Source: Camarhynchus parvulus (lineage: Eukaryota > Chordata > Aves > Passeriformes > Thraupidae). Taken from it: DNA of 64,000 bases. Both the position numbers and the translations under genes were made by a program. How positions within the stretch are numbered: the first letter of the stretch is position 1; each line of letters begins with the position of its first letter. Below are positions 48,401-62,990 of the stretch, piece by piece. Location of the stretch: assembly GCF_901933205.1 (NCBI RefSeq), contig NC_044581.1, positions 11,233,501 through 11,297,500 of the forward strand. The letters run 5' to 3'. Under the pieces are notes generated by a model. It had not been told where the DNA came from and did not search any database. It saw only the letters and a list, made by a program, of their open reading frames with translations.

Positions 48401-49608
48401 GGAACCTAAAGGCTAAAAGGGATTTTTAGAGTTTTGCGAGCTTTTTTCCAAAAACCAACAGTGATGACATCAAAGCCTTGGAACAAAAGCACAAGATTTC
48501 TTTTTTCAGTTTTTTCATCTTTTGCCCCCGATGTGTTAAGACCTGACTTATGGAAAATAATAATATTATGCTGGGGTTTATTGCCTTGTTATAGAAGAAT
48601 GAAGTTCATTTTTGCTTTTTATTGGCACCATCTGTTTCTTTTCTGGCAAGACACCCTCAAATGGTGGGATCCTACATATAAATGGCTGGTCCTGAGGTAT
48701 GCAGGCTGTACTGATTGCTAGATGTTCACGAATTCTGTCTTCCCTTTTTTTTTTCATACCTGACCAAAAAAACATCCTGAAAAAGCTCTCCCTGCCCCAA
48801 AAGCCACAAGGTACATTTTCTGTTGAGAGTTTTAGCAAAATGTTATCTGTTAGACAAAATGAAAAATTTAAATAAGGTGTTTGGGAAGAGTATCACTAGA
48901 TTTGTCCTGTATTCACCTTTCTAAATCACTGGAAATGCAGATGAGCAGTGCCCTCCCCTCTTCCAGCCTGGGTGGTCACAGTGACCGCACAGGTCAGTGG
49001 CACAGGAGGATGTGCTCTACTTTGGAGGCTAATTAAAATTTTGTCACTGACTTCATTTCCAGACACCACCTTACTCTTAGGTACTTGTTTTGAGCATGCA
49101 GATTGAGTTGTTACCTGCCAGTACCTACTGATGGCTGTACAGGGACTACAAAGAATCAAATTAGGCAAGATGTATCCCACTCACTGCTATGTACACAAAC
49201 AGTACCAGCTATCGATACAGCAAAGGAATAGAGCCTCACTTAAACAGTGATTGCAGCCAAATAAAGAGAATTTCAACATTCCACTATTTCCTAAAAGCTT
49301 TTATAGAAATTTTGTATTTGAGAAGATTTTGAGAATTTAGTTTGATGTCAAAGCTGAGCCTAAAGTGACCCTCAATGATGATTAAAGGTCTAAAATTAGA
49401 AGCAGATGAAAAATAAAGGTAATAGGAATTTAACCTCAGAAAACTTGGTATAGACCATTATACTGTAAAGAGCATTCGCAGTGTTTGCTTTGGTTTGTGA
49501 GTCAGTGTCCTGGTAATCAGACACCTAATGCACAGTTTAGGCTGAGCAGAGCTACATGTGAGCATAAAAGAACACTGAGCCATGTATCCTGATTCTGAGA
49601 AGTTTATG
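45424..49608. other. non-coding spacer between the two duplicated segments
   Basis: About 4.2 kb with no match I could find to the sequence right of copy B or left of copy A, so the visible duplication covers about 1.5-1.75 kb per copy. It holds a GC-rich patch at 45420-45600, a T/G simple tract at 46153-46193, and frames of up to 95 codons without domains. Confidence 0.5.
46153..46193. repeat. T/G low-complexity tract
   Basis: TTATTATTTTG followed by T runs broken by GGGG and GG. Simple sequence with no attached element. Confidence 0.75.
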
Positions 49609-51123
49609 TAGTCTTCATGTAGTGATTGATTTATTTTTTGGCTGGTTAGAGGTAGAAAAAATATTGTTTTAATAAATCCCTACTAAACTGGTTTGTGGGT
49701 TTCTGTGAAATCTGCCAGTGGTGACAGTTTGTGCAGTACACGTGTTTACCAGGTTTTCAGTAAACAGGGTCCAAATATTGTGCAAATGCTCCCTTTCGTG
49801 GGAACCAGTTTCTATGGAGACAATTACGTTGTCACAAACTGAGTGTTGTGATTTCAAGTGTGAGATAAATAAGAAGAACATGGGAACTTCTAATCAGCTA
49901 AAATGATCTATTTTTGCTTTGTATTGACAAAAAAGCGAGAGCAACCCACAGGAATGAAATTAAACTCAATTCTCTCTTTAATGTTGGCAGAGAGTAACAT
50001 GTTAATATTCTGAATTCATCCTGTGACTGTGTACAACTGTCTCCTCGCATTACTTCTCATGGTTCTTCTGCTAAAAATCAGCGTCACTTTTTAAACTGCT
50101 TATCCAGTGGCAGTGGAAAACAAAACCAGTAAAGCACCTATCAGGATTGATATTTCTTCAAGGACCATGTGGCAGATCAGATGACAGATCTGTGCACATT
50201 CCCCATCTAATCCTTCACTTGTTTGATGTAGCTGGTTAGAACTATTTACTGGAATTTTAAATCTCTCTTACTTATGCATTAGAAAATGAAATATAGCCTG
50301 TAAGCTGGATTACATACTTAACTCTTACAAATGCTTGCTGTTTATCCAGTGTATGTTTTAAAACTAAGAGGAGAAAAAGTGAAGGTCTGGTAATCACTGC
50401 TGTAGTTTCAAACAGCTTTCCCTTACACTGAGCAACATTTTGTTCTAGGGGAATGGTGAGGGGATTGTAGCCTCAGGGTGTGACACAGCCTACACCTTGA
50501 TTTCATACAGCCCAGAGTCAGAGGACTCTTTCTTGTATCATTATTGGATAGCTGTTGACATGCTAAGGTCTGTTTTGTCAAAGATATGTGGAGGGGTCAT
50601 TCACCCCAGGCAGGGAGATGTCTCCCCAGTCTATAAGTACAGCCTGTGCAGTTTGGGGATGCTGCTCAAGGAACATACACTGAGCATGAATAAGATATGA
50701 GTGTGGTAATTAGAGAACTATTTTTATTTTGAGTAATGAAATACAGAAGAGGGAAATATACATAGGGGAGAAATTTTATAGATTTACTATAGATCAGCAT
50801 ATACCTATGTGTGAGTGTGCATGTTAACAGATATTCACACTGTTTGCAGCCTACTTTGCAGTGTAAATATGAAAATATAGTAAATTGAGAATATTTTATC
50901 TTTCAGTACAGACATCCACATTATATATTTATACCAAGGCTCCTTCTTTCTCTTTTATTTTGTAATTCAGTAGCACTGTCTTGGCAACACAAATGGCTGG
51001 TTTTCTTTGTTCAGCGTTGACAAGAGCTTTTCCAACTTAAAAAATCTGACACAGCTCCAGCTTTTTTTTTTTCCTTTCTTTCTTTTTTTTTTTTCCAGGG
51101 TTTCATGTTACTTGAATGAGAAG
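49609..51123 (+). repeat. diverged duplicated segment, copy B
   Basis: Co-linear partner of 43668-45423. The best block is 49761-49951, with GGTCCA, TATGGAGACAATTACGTTGT, CACAAACTG, GATTTCAAGTG and GAGATAAATAA all at matching places. The last block (50963-51123) shares TAATTCAG, GCACTG, TTCTTTGTT, TGACAAGAGCTTTT, CCAACTT and TTTCATGTTACTTGAATGAG with copy A. In that block copy B carries an extra pyrimidine run (51060-51100) and about 13 further bases. On the complement of block two, the changes between copies alter encoded residues as often as not, so the similarity does not look like protein conservation. Confidence 0.72.
51060..51100 (+). repeat. pyrimidine tract within copy B
   Basis: Nearly pure T/C for about 38 bases ending in CCAG|GG. 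It mimics a splice acceptor directly before the conserved TTTCATGTTACTTGAATGAG. The duplicate at 45390-45400 has only a short pyrimidine stretch (TTTCTCTCTGTGG), so it expanded in copy B. Confidence 0.75.
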
Positions 51124-54100
51124 GATATATACTGGTTGAACCTTCTGTGTTCAGCTGTTAAACTGACAGCTTTTTCTTCTGGCATGAGAAGGCTTTCAGT
51201 AATTTGGATGTGGTGCCTTTTTCCTGTCACTGCCAAGAACAATGCTTCTGTTCAGGCTGACATCAGAGGTATAGAATTGCTCTGTGTTTGACCTCTGATA
51301 GCTGTGCATAATAGATCTGTGCATCACAAATGCTCCACAAATAGTCTATTTGGGTGCATAGCTCAAGTCAAAACAGCAGTATATATTACAAGGATGTGTA
51401 AGTCAGAGGAGAGAGAGTTTAGGGGGGAAAAAGTCATTGCTAGACTTGCCATTCTGTATCAATGTTTACAAAGGAGCTATCTTCCTTATGCAAATGGATA
51501 TCCCCCATCCCTGCCCTGCCTCAGATCTGCTTCGTCCTTTGCACAATAGCATTGAGCAGACAGGTTTCCCAGAAGTTTAGTTTAATTCACTTCTGGATGC
51601 AAGAAGCATTTGTAAGGCAATTTAGGTTACACTTTCCATTACTGTTGGCCGGAATTGAAATACAGGGTTTTTGGTACGGTTTTCTGAGTCAGTATGCAGT
51701 GTAAATAAGGCAAGATGGCACTTGCTAGTAGGCTGGAAATATAAATGAGAATTATTTGGAAGTGGGGGACAGACTGGTTTGCTATACATGGTAGAGTTGT
51801 CTTGAGTTTTTTCTTTAATAAATCCCTTTTGATAAAGGTGTATTCTTCAGACTCGTCTCTCCTAGAATCAGTAATTCTCTAATTAGAATTTTATGGGTGC
51901 TGTGTTTTCCTTTTTTTAATCACAACAGAATAGAGAAGCCTTTTTAATATACTGAAATATCTTAGTGTCTATAGATACTTTGATTAGGAGTAAAGTTTCT
52001 TATATGCCTGACAGATTAAAGTTCCCTGAAGTCTGTGGTTTTGATGTATCTTTTTTTACTGTTCTGAAATAAACAGGCAAGTCAGAAAAAAAGGGAAATC
52101 ACACATCTCTTCCTTTACATGTGGAGAGTGAGGTGCCAGGTGGATTGTTTAAGCTGCTAAGATCACTAAAAAGTCTAGCAGGAGAGCTGCTGTATCCCTG
52201 AGCACCATCCAAAGCATAAGTCAAAGTGTTTTCTGGTTTTGATTTATTCCTTCAAGAAGTACAAGAATTTGAAACTGAAATTGTGTGGAAAGCCTGTTTT
52301 GATGTGTCTCTACATAAGTAAATGCTCAGTGTGCAATGAGCTTATCCAGTCTGTGCTGAGACTGATGCCAGTGTGGTACCAGCTGGCTGAGCTGGGTGGG
52401 CTTGGCCAGGCTGGAACTTGAGGAATCCAGAGTAACTTTCTACTGTAAATTACAAAGAATGCTGTGACTGCAGCACCTAAGGTGGCAATGGGTGTTACAT
52501 TGCCACTCTAGCCCAATTATAACTAAAGAAAACAAAAGCAAGATCTCTTTTAAGGGAAATCACAGCATTTTTATGCAAAGGCATCCTTCAAAATAAAACT
52601 TTTTGTTACTTCTGCTTGAATAGCTGGTGTATGATCTTCTTTTTCTGCTATTTTTAAAATAAATTCTTCTTAGTATTAGCCCCCACTATTGGCCATGGCA
52701 TAAATTGCTTCACATTGCAGCTTTGCATAATTATGCTGTGTACTTTACAAGGTTTTACTTAGTCTCACGTTTCTTCTGACTCCATACATATACAGTGTGA
52801 CTGTTTGTAGGATTATATATTTCTAAATGTAATCACTTGTAAAAATGGAAGTTCAATATTTATGAAAACTGCCTTTTATTTTCCAGAAAGCCTTCAAATA
52901 CCTTTAAAATGTAGAAAATGTATCTTTATTAGCAGTGTTCCATAGAAAATTGAAAATAATTGAGATGAAAAGCATATATAGGAGTAAGTAAAACACCAGT
53001 GTTGTTAGTTATTGGTGCAGTAAATCCATTTATCTAGATTTATATTGGAAACAGATTTGGCCCAGTAATGCCCCTGAAAATTTGGCAATTTCAAATTTTT
53101 TTTAGCAATTGAAATGAGCTCTTAATACAAATGTACTTAGAGGGAGAAAAACACATTTAAATGTCTATTAAGGAAAAATTGCAAATTGAAATTATGTGCA
53201 CTATGTCTTGATCATGTTTCTTGGTAAAATATCGGAAGCAATAACCTAAAGATGTAACTGGGAAGTGAGTGCTTGACTAACCTGTCCAGTACTCTGAGAA
53301 TTTTATTTAACCCGTTATTGGCCCTGCCATTTACAGAAATTAGTCCCCTTACTGATAAAAGCTGCTGTACTATAATGAAATAAAGCAACACTCTAAATTT
53401 TTTGTATGAGATTTTTTTTTCCGGTAAAACAGAAAGATAACAGAATGTTCACATCTACATTTGAAATACTTGGCAGCTTAAGTATAACTTTTTTTCATGT
53501 TTCATAGTGCAATTTTATTTGACATATAGGATTCATAACAATTTGTTAGTTGTTTTCTGAATATTTTAAATATTTCACAAACTGCCAATCAATTTGGAGC
53601 ATTTTATGCTAATGGTAAGAAATGGTCAGAGGTGCTACTGTGGCACATGTGTCTTATGCATATGGCATGAATCCTGTTTGACTGATTCACACAATGTCAA
53701 GCATCAGGTGTGTAACGGGAGGAGTTTCAAAACTTATGCTTGTATTTTGGGCAAACAATTTACAAATAGTTGCTTCCATCTTAAAGACCTGAAGTATTTC
53801 CTGTTAGTCATCTATCCATCAAGAAAAGATTGGTACATAGGCAGTCTAGAAATTTATCCTGGATTTATCAATCCCTCATGCTGGAGTTTTTAACTAAATG
53901 GTAGGTGGTGAAATGTAATGCTGTTCCACTGAGGTTTGGAATCTGGAGCTGTTCCACACAACCAGAGCCAGGGACAGAGGTGGTTCAGAAAGAAGGTGTG
54001 AGGAATGTCTTCCTCCTTTCCTAAGCACAGATGCACTTGGTATAATTTTGTTTTTCTATTCTGTACGTTCTTCATCTGGTTAACTGTAAAGGTATTTAAC

Positions 54101-56997
54101 TCCTGGAAATCTCTGAAAGCCTTTGCTACTGCAGAACGTTGGGAAATACAATATTGTGACTCTCTTTTTCTCACCTTCTGCTAAAATAGCCACCTTCTCA
54201 GGAGACACATATTGGAGTCCTGTTTTTAATGTAGCTTCTGGTACAGATCAAGACAGATTATTGGAATGCATTCACATTTTAACTATTAAAGAATGATCTG
54301 TATTCCTCAGAGCTGTGTAGGATCACTGTACATGACCACTAAACATGGTATTTTAGAAAATATTGTAAAACAGGAAACTATTTGGAAATCACAGTCTGTA
54401 CATAAAAGTTTGCCAATTTAATTTTATTCCTGTGCTCACAATTTGGATGATAGCTTTTTCAGGAATAGTGCTTGGTTTCACTGTGGATTGTTGCCGTATC
54501 ACTGTATGGGAAGCCAATGTAAATCAGTTGTCATCTCCACACATTGAACTTGGGTCACATCAGACCATGCCAAGGGTCCCTGACCTGTCTCTGTTTTCCT
54601 TGAAGTCACATTGCTGGGTCTCAATGGTTATCAATAAGCACATCCTAAGTCTACAACATGACAACTTTTCTGGGCCTTGAATCCAAACACTGCAAAATAT
54701 TGATTAGCAAAGATAATTGCTAAAGAATAGTAATCATGAAAAAGGCATTTATAATGCCACAAGCAAATTTATGACCACACTTGCCTAAATACTGCTCGGC
54801 TCAAAACTGAACACTAAGCACACTGCAGGAAAAAGCACATGAAGTATGACAGGGCAGGTATTTGAAGAGCAGCTTTTCCTTCCCACCATCCTGTTTTATT
54901 CTTTGCAAACTAATAAAAGATAAAATCAGACAAGCTGTGTAAAAATAATGCTGCCTATTGTAACCATGGCTCTTGCATCATGGAAGAAAAGCTAGGGAAC
55001 AGAAATACTGAATAGCTTTGTAAAGAAAAGTTACTCAGTGGCTGCTGTGGGAAGAAGTAAGGTAATGCTCTTTCTTTCCATGACCATCTCACACCAAGAG
55101 CTATGCAAAGAGAAAACTGTAGTGCAGATTTCTGGGACATGAGCAGTCATTATTTGTCAGTATGGAACTGGTCCAGTTCTCAAAATTTAGTTTAAGTCCA
55201 CAATAGACCAACAATGGCCATATCTTTATCTAAAGATTAGAGAAAAATGGCATTATTTCTACCATTGTAAGCATAAAAATGATGGCTCTCTTCTGTACTT
55301 TTTCTAGAAAAAGCTTGATCATTTGAAGTCTGAATCCTGCCTTTTCATTTGTAACAGAAGGCAGATTTTTCATTTGGTTTCTTTGGAAATGGACACTATA
55401 AAAGAACTCCCCTCATGTTGGTGTCCACCATTTATTTCTCATCACCTGACAACAGGGGCGAATTGGAGTGAATTATTCATGTTAGGTGGATATATTTAAG
55501 TGAAGTTCAAAGATTACTGGTTTTCTTTCACCAAATCTGGTTTAAGGTAGTCTAACCAATCCATTATTTACAAACTTGTGACTATTATATATCTACTTGC
55601 ATGCTGCATTCCTGGGCTATTCTGTAGGCAAGTTGCTCTATTGGAAGTTGATTGTGTGGTGTGGTAGTTGCTTTGGCTTAGTACAATAAATTTCTTCTCT
55701 CCAAAGCTTTTGCAAAGTAGAAACCCAGACTGATCTTCTTTGTTTTGTGGTAGAACTTTTCTTCAAATTAACTTTACCATAGACAAAAGAGATTCCTTTT
55801 AAAAACTGATATTTATGAGCATGCCCAACCTAGATTCCTTCTGCCAGCTGGGGCAGGCAAAAGCCCAGGTGAAGTGCTAAAGGTTTCCCTAACCAGTGCT
55901 CTTTTTGTTTGATTTCTTTTTGTTTAGATGTTCTTATACTAATGGATGGAAGTAATTTCTGATTAATATGTGTCCATTTCCAAAGGCAATGCATTGTTTG
56001 TGTGGATGTGTATAAAAGAAATTTGCCAACACATGAGTTCCAAAATTATGTAAGGTTCTGGTGCTCTAACTGAAATGACTTTGTGGAAAATCCAACAAAA
56101 TAAATACTCAAAACTTTTAAGTGGGTAAAGAGCTGAGCTCTGTAGTAAAACTCCCATATTTGTCAGAATGTGGACTCCTTACACCAAGTGCTTGAAGATC
56201 AAGCCACTAAGGTTTTATCTAGAGTTCAGTGTAAATAATAAGGTAAAATGTGATTGAGAAAACAAAGCATTTTCTCAATTAGATATTTTTTATTCTTTTA
56301 ACTAAAACATTACAGGAACATGGTGCAGTTTGCAGAGAACCACCTAATGAACGAGCAAATCTAAGCCCTTCTATTATTCTTGGTTTACATTATATTAATT
56401 ACTGAAATATCCTAGTATCTTACACATTTGACCATACAAGTATACGAAATAATAAAAACTAGAAAATTATATGTAGAATCTACACAAAGAAATACTTTAT
56501 ACTTCTGCCTAAAGTAGTTTGATATTCCTTTATTTTTAAATTTTTGTCCCTATACATTTTTATTCAAAATAACATGAAAAAAGATAAATTTTACTTGATT
56601 TTTTCTCTTAGGACTATGCATTATTGATGTCTTATGGAACTTCCAATGTATTTTCTTAATGTAAGGGCTAATACCTCATGATAATCCATATTGTCAATAG
56701 ATGTCTATTTATCTGTGGGTCTCCCAACGAGACAGATTTACTCAGTGTCTATATCTGATAAACATGAATAAACCAATGAGTGACACTTTGCTCATTCACA
56801 TGTATTTATAAAAAAAAATTTATTTAACTTCTAATATTTTTCTGATGATTTTTAAGGAAGCAAATAATTATTTTCAGTGTCTTCAGAGACATCTGACAAA
56901 AAAGTACCCTATCTTCATAAGGGATCTGGAGCATTGCTGGTCCTTTTGCTTTGAGAACTATTGATTATTACATTGTATTAAAGATATACTAAGATTT
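51124..56997. other. non-coding stretch, no gene recognised
   Basis: AT-rich unique DNA, with frames of up to 99 codons (53594-53893) that show no domain. No transposon end, tRNA or splice pair was convincing here. Confidence 0.5.
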
Positions 56998-57090
56998 AAA
57001 GTCCCAAAGGCACTTATGCCCATAAATCCCATTGATTTAAATTGGAATTAAATTTCTACATGAGTTCAGAGGACTAGATTTTATTGGATT
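56998..57090. repeat. ancient palindromic repeat, fourth (tentative)
   Basis: 'caaaggcacttatgcccata' is followed by 'aatcccattgatttaaattg' and then 'ctacatgagttcagaggact'. This follows the order I remember for an old sauropsid repeat with a CCCATTGACTTCAATGGG core. Here the core is CCCATTGATTTAAATTGG, still close to palindromic. Family name uncertain. Confidence 0.45.
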
Positions 57091-59257
57091 TTTTTAAATA
57101 TAATTTCACTTGTCAAATTATCTTTGATTAGAAGACAATGAACAAGTAACAGCAACAGCCTTTGAGTCTCCTGATGGAGTGAAATCTGTAGCCAGCATTA
57201 ATGCTGTGGAAAAAATAGTGGGAGAGGTGTGGTTTTATTTGGGATTGGTGAGATCCTCAGAAGTTTCACCATTGCTACATCTATATTTAGAATATGCTGC
57301 TGTATTTTCCATGAGAACACCCTTCTGCAAGGGTTTTCCCAACAGTCCCTGAAGATTAATATAATAAAAGGATACTATCATGGATCTGCTCCTTCTTTAG
57401 GGGGGAGAATAGCTGTGATGTTTTGGCTGAGATAGGCCTCGTGCAATTTATGTACAGACAGCATGGATGCTGGTAATTAGAATCAGTTTAAATATTTTGA
57501 TAATTTTAAAAATTTTGAGGAATACTTAATTTGACTACCTTTCTTTTCCTTGTGAACGCATTCATTATTTCAGACTGCAAAACTGTCAGTTCATCTAAAG
57601 ATTAGAGATCGAGAGCTTTGATAAATCATTGGCTTGCTGAGAATAATGCAGAAGAGATGTAGTTCCTTGAGTATAATTTGGTTTTTATTAGCATGCTAGA
57701 ATGTGAAACAAATTACAGCATGCAGTAAGAACACCTAGTGCACTATTCCCTGAAAAAACTATTTGTTAAAAAGATAAGTATACTTTGTGTGGCTAGCCTG
57801 ACACTTGAAAGCTCTGATGAGTCCTAACTGCTCCCAAAATACCCGGGGCATTGCTCACTAATATTGTCTGGGTGGTGGGGGCTTCATCTGTTGCAAACAT
57901 GGTGCAAGACCATCATGAGTGCAGACTGACCCCTTAATGACAGCCCTGTGCCTTCTGAACAAGCATCTCACTGAATGGAAGAGAAGGGGAAATAGACGAA
58001 TATTGGAGGAAAAGTGGTGAGTGAAAAGTTTTGTAAGAAAAGGAAGAGAGCACCATGCACCAACAAGGCCAAGTGCCTTGTAGAACAAAGCATTTCCTGT
58101 AAGAAGAAAAAATATGTCAGAAAATGTAAAGCCCTTGGTACACGTTAACAAATGTAAATGATTTAAAGTATTTCACTTGTTTAGTTGTGAGTTTTGAAAT
58201 TTTTCTGTAATGTGGTAGATAAAAGGGAGAAAAAAAAAAGACATTTTCTTGACCTCAGTTTCCCCCTCTTCTTTTACCTACTGCTAGGGTAAGGATAAGT
58301 GGTCCTGGCATATGACTGTTAGGTTGAAGGAGCCCTGCCTAGCAGCAACTGTTTTACTCCAAACATTTCTAATCCCTGGTGGAGAAAGCAATAAAATTCT
58401 GTGCTTCAGGTCACGTACCTGAGTACTGGCAGTTCTTTTCAATATCTTAGATTAAATGAACTGTGAAATATTTGTTTTATTAGAAGAGCTTTAGTTTACT
58501 TGTGAGTTGTTTTCTAAATTATTTCTGTCCAGAGTAGCTTTGGAAATCAAGTAGTGTGTATTGAACACAGTGTTTAGAAACATTTTTAACAGTCTGATGC
58601 ACAATGCTTCATTGTTCTGATTGTTAAAACATTCATAGAGGCCATTCTCCTCTCTGGATGCATACATAAATCTCAGGAAGACTAATGGGAAATTGTGCAC
58701 ATGCGAGGAGAGCACTGCTGTAAAGGTGTACATAAGAGTCAGGATTTCTTGATGAAAGGGAGGCAGTGGGAATAAAGGCTTCTGCTTGAGGGGCTGGAGG
58801 GATTCACATGGCCCAGACAAATGTGGATCTGCTGCAGGTTTGTGTGTGTCCCCAACATGCAAGTCACATGGGCGGTTGTGGTGGGGTGCAGGGACCAGCA
58901 CAATCTGTTCATGCCCATCTCAGCAGGGACCTCCTGCTCTGGGTGAGAGCAGGGACAGAGGGGGTCTGGGGAGCTGTTCAAGTTTGGACTTGAGAGAGTA
59001 AATCCACTACAGGCAGCGTCAGTTTGGACATTGGCTGTCCAAGGAGGTTCACATGGCATTTTATCACTACTACAGACTAATCCACGAAGGCATTAGTGCA
59101 GGAAGTGAATGAAAATCCTGTCTGCCAGAATGTTTTTGCTGCAGTAGAGTTTTGCCTCCATGCTTCCACATTGGGAAGCACATTTCATTGTATCCTGGCA
59201 TCTGGAAATGCAATAAGCTATTTCTGATCTATAGTGAGTTTCTTGGTTGTTTTTCAG

Positions 59258-59373
59258 GGAAGATCCCCCTGAACAGTTTTGTCCTAGAGGAGTTGTACCT
59301 AGAGGGAGTGAATGCCCAGGCTTTGCCTGGATCTCAGCTGTTGTTGAGAAAATCTGTAATGGATGAGCTGTGA
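59258..59373 (+). other. weak candidate terminal exon
   Basis: Acceptor-like tttcttggttgtttttcag ends at 59257. The following frame (two bases plus 38 codons) includes FVLEELYLEGVNAQALPGSQ and ends at TGA 59371-59373. An AATAAA lies near 59946. The peptide is not recognised and the length is well within chance expectation. Confidence 0.15.
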
Positions 59374-62300
59374 ACTAGGGCTGTGAATTCCTCATCTGGT
59401 GAAGGCCAGCCTTCATGTGTGATGCTCTAACTGGCAGCAGCCCCTTAGCACAGGCAACAGGTAGACCCTTCTTCTAAAAAGAATACATTTTGGAGTAGTG
59501 CTGGGTACTGCTTTTTTTGCTATTGATCTCTAGGCTTGCATATGAGAACCTAGGAGAAGGATTTTAGTGAGGTGCTCAGTTAGAGACATGTTATACTTTG
59601 CCTTCCACCTTTACATTCTCTGGCTTGTAAGCAGACTTGGAAAAATACCTAATATTTAATAGGTCCTAGGTGTAAAAATGGAGTGTGGATTTGAGAAAAG
59701 TCTGAAATAACATTTATAGTACAGCCAAAGGTATTAGGAAAGCCTGAAAAGACTGTGTCTGTCCTCTTAATCAGGAAGGATTACCTGTCCATCCTTTGTC
59801 TATCACTTTCTAAGAATTGCCAGAAGAATACACTAAAATAGTCACCTCTCTTCACCTCCCAGAAAAACTGCAGTAGGCAAATAAACTGAATGGGTGGGGA
59901 TTGGCCAAATAATTTGCATTGTCACAATCCTACTATGAAGCTTGTAATAAATGGGTTTAAGGAACATGGGCTGTGAAAGGATAGAGTGAATGGAAAAATA
60001 TTGAAAAATATGTTATTCAGAAAATTTCATGTATTCATAAATTATTCACCCCCACAGAACTGCAGGTGCCTCAGGATTTTTCCATGTAATGTCAGATCCT
60101 CAGCTGGCACTGCTGCATTTGTTTCCATGGAGTGATGCCAGTTTGTAAGAATGTGGTCCATGTTATTATTTTTAATTTTTTTCCTTCTTCTTTATCTGTT
60201 CCTAAACATTCAAATCCATGTAACTGTACAGAGTTACTATGCTGAGTCTGGAAATGAACCTTGGGGCACTATGATTGTGCAAGCTCTTTAAGCTTTACTT
60301 TCACTGTTTCCATGATAACGTCAGGTTTTTCCTGTATGTGTTGATAGTGTGCTGCTGGCAGCTACCTGCATGTGCTCTCTCTCCTGCACCTGTTTGGTGT
60401 GTGAATGTTAAATCGTCAACTTCCATTATACACCGATCTTCTGCCATTATCAAGTTAATTTATGGATGAATGTAGTTAGCTTTGTACATATTTTCAAGAC
60501 TGAGAATAAACAGAATTGTTTCTCCTTATTTAAAATCCCATTATAGCAGCTGCAGTATAAAGTGTATTTTTCTGCTGTTAAATATTTTATCTTGACCACA
60601 GCTTGCATATCAGCACACTTGTAGCAGTATGTTGACTGTTATCTTTTGTGTACCAAAGCACTAGATAGTTTGGAATAATTAAATAACATTGCTTCTCCAT
60701 TATCCTTGGAGGGCTGATACTCTTTTCTTCTAAGATAAAAGGTAAACATATATTATAACAAATCAAACTGTAGGATGATAAATATTGTTGTAAGCCTGGA
60801 TAATAATGTAACAAAAATAAGATGAAATCCACGCTTTCCCACTAGTATTCATCTCCTATATTTATTTTTGCTGATAGAGCTATGGAAAAGGAAGGCTCTG
60901 TGCAGTGCATTTGCAAGGCCATTACACATTCCTGAATGACACAGTCATCACTACTCTGAGCCTTATTTGCTCAAGGTTTTATAAATATAGATTGGTGTAT
61001 GGGTTTGGGTGGCAAAATATCAAATCTAGGACAGATACATAACTCAAGTCAGCACCATTTCAGACAGGTTTTTTGAGATTTTGTAGCCTTTTCTTTATAA
61101 TATTTCCAGGCTGATTTCTGCAGAAATAGTTGTGACCATGTGGTGTTGTCTGTGCACTCCCCACATCTTTGTTAGCATGACTGACAGTTGTAATGTCTGT
61201 AGTTCCTCAAGTGAAATGAAGGCATTCCCCAGTACTACTGAAATTAAGATTCATAGGATCAGAACAGAAAATATTTTTCTTGATATATTTGTATCATATA
61301 TATTTTCCATGGCATAGATATTTATCCCAAGATCAACATTTCATTGATTTCTGGTCATTAATCAAGTGAACTACTCAGAGGAAACCCATTTTTGATTTGA
61401 GAAAAGCCTAAACATTAATTTAGTAGAACAATGGGTAGAGATACAGATAAGAAATGGTTTTAGATGTAAAGGGTGCAGTAGTAGTACCAGACGGGAAGTC
61501 TTAAGTGAGTAAGGCCTAGGATAGAAAAGTCTTTATGGCACAGATTTGGGGAAGCAGGGTGGGGAAGAATAAATTGAACATAAGAAAAGGGTATGATGAA
61601 AATCAGGAGGTATCAGAGGATAAAATTATAATTCAATCTGCTAATTTTTACTGCCTAACTTCATGACAATGATAATTAATGTGACATATTGCTACAGCTT
61701 AATTAAATGAGACAAAAACATAGGAAATTCCCTAAATTAAAAAAAAGCTCTTGAAACTTCATCCAATAAAATACACTTTTATATGTCATATATACTATTT
61801 TTTCCATTTTAATTCCCTAATTTGAGGAGTCTGAATTAAAAAATAAAGGAATCTTCAGTTATCAAAAGTTCCTTTTCCCTTTATTGTCCCTTTAAGGAAA
61901 TTGTTGTTAGCACAAAAGCTTCTACCCAATTGCTATGATTGGTTACAGATAATCTCAGTAAATTTTCAGTAAAAAATGAACTAACATCACTTACTGATGA
62001 GCCCAAGTATTTGTCAAAACTCAGTTTTCTACAGAGCATCAAGATTAAATGGCTGTGAATTAATTTTATTGTATTTTGTCATGACTGTACTTATTCTGCT
62101 ATTCTCTAAAGGTGCTTTTACGTGTTTTTTGTTTACATACAACTATTAGATTTTTTCTAGGAAGCATAGAATTTGCATAATCCTAAAACAAAAAATGCAC
62201 ATACACATGTGTAGTAGGCTAATAAACATTTTCATCCATAAAATGTTATTGCTTGACCTGATAAAAATTAAGACCAACTGAATAGTATTTCAGTATTCAA

Positions 62301-62947
62301 CTGACCAATTGAATAGTAATTATTTGTTATTTAAAAATGCTTTTAATGAAAATAATTTTTTTGTCATGTGTTAAAATAGTGATCTTTATTCATTTTATTG
62401 TAAGTCTTAGGATTTTATAGCTCTATATCTGTCATTTAATTGTAGCAGAGATGAACAATAGTTACTTGTATTCATTTTGGCAGATATAAACAAGTAAACA
62501 GTGTCCAGCACATATTTTCAAGTGCTGTAGTCATAGGGAAAACTTTATGAAACATTTAGTTGTTCAACAGAGTAGCAATGCTTAGAAGTTGACCTTGAAG
62601 TTTTTGAAATGTGAATTGATCCACTGGAACAAGTACAAAGCCAGCTTTGGTGCTAAATGTAAATTGTTAAAAATGGTGCTGCATAACATCTGCCTTGTAG
62701 TACGCCTTAATCAGCACTGTGAAAAATGAAAGTTTAACGATCTACCATAGTGGCTTCTAAGTGAAGGATAAACAAAGGATGAAAGAGTTTCCTTGCATGG
62801 TTTGTAACTGATGGCATGAAAAATGTCAAGAACCATCTGCCTCAAACTTATCCAAACTGTCATCAAGTATTCTAATCCAGTCAAAGGAGATACAACTAGA
62901 ACAACCTATGTAACTTGCTGAAGGCTTATCAAAAGAGTTGTAAATAA

Positions 62948-62990
62948 GGAAAAAAAAAAGAAAAAAAAAGAAAAAAGGAGAAAAAAAAAC
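62948..62990. repeat. A/G purine tract
   Basis: Runs of seven to ten A separated by single G, about 43 bp. It produces a phenylalanine run in a minus-strand frame of 75 codons, which is therefore an artefact. Confidence 0.85.
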
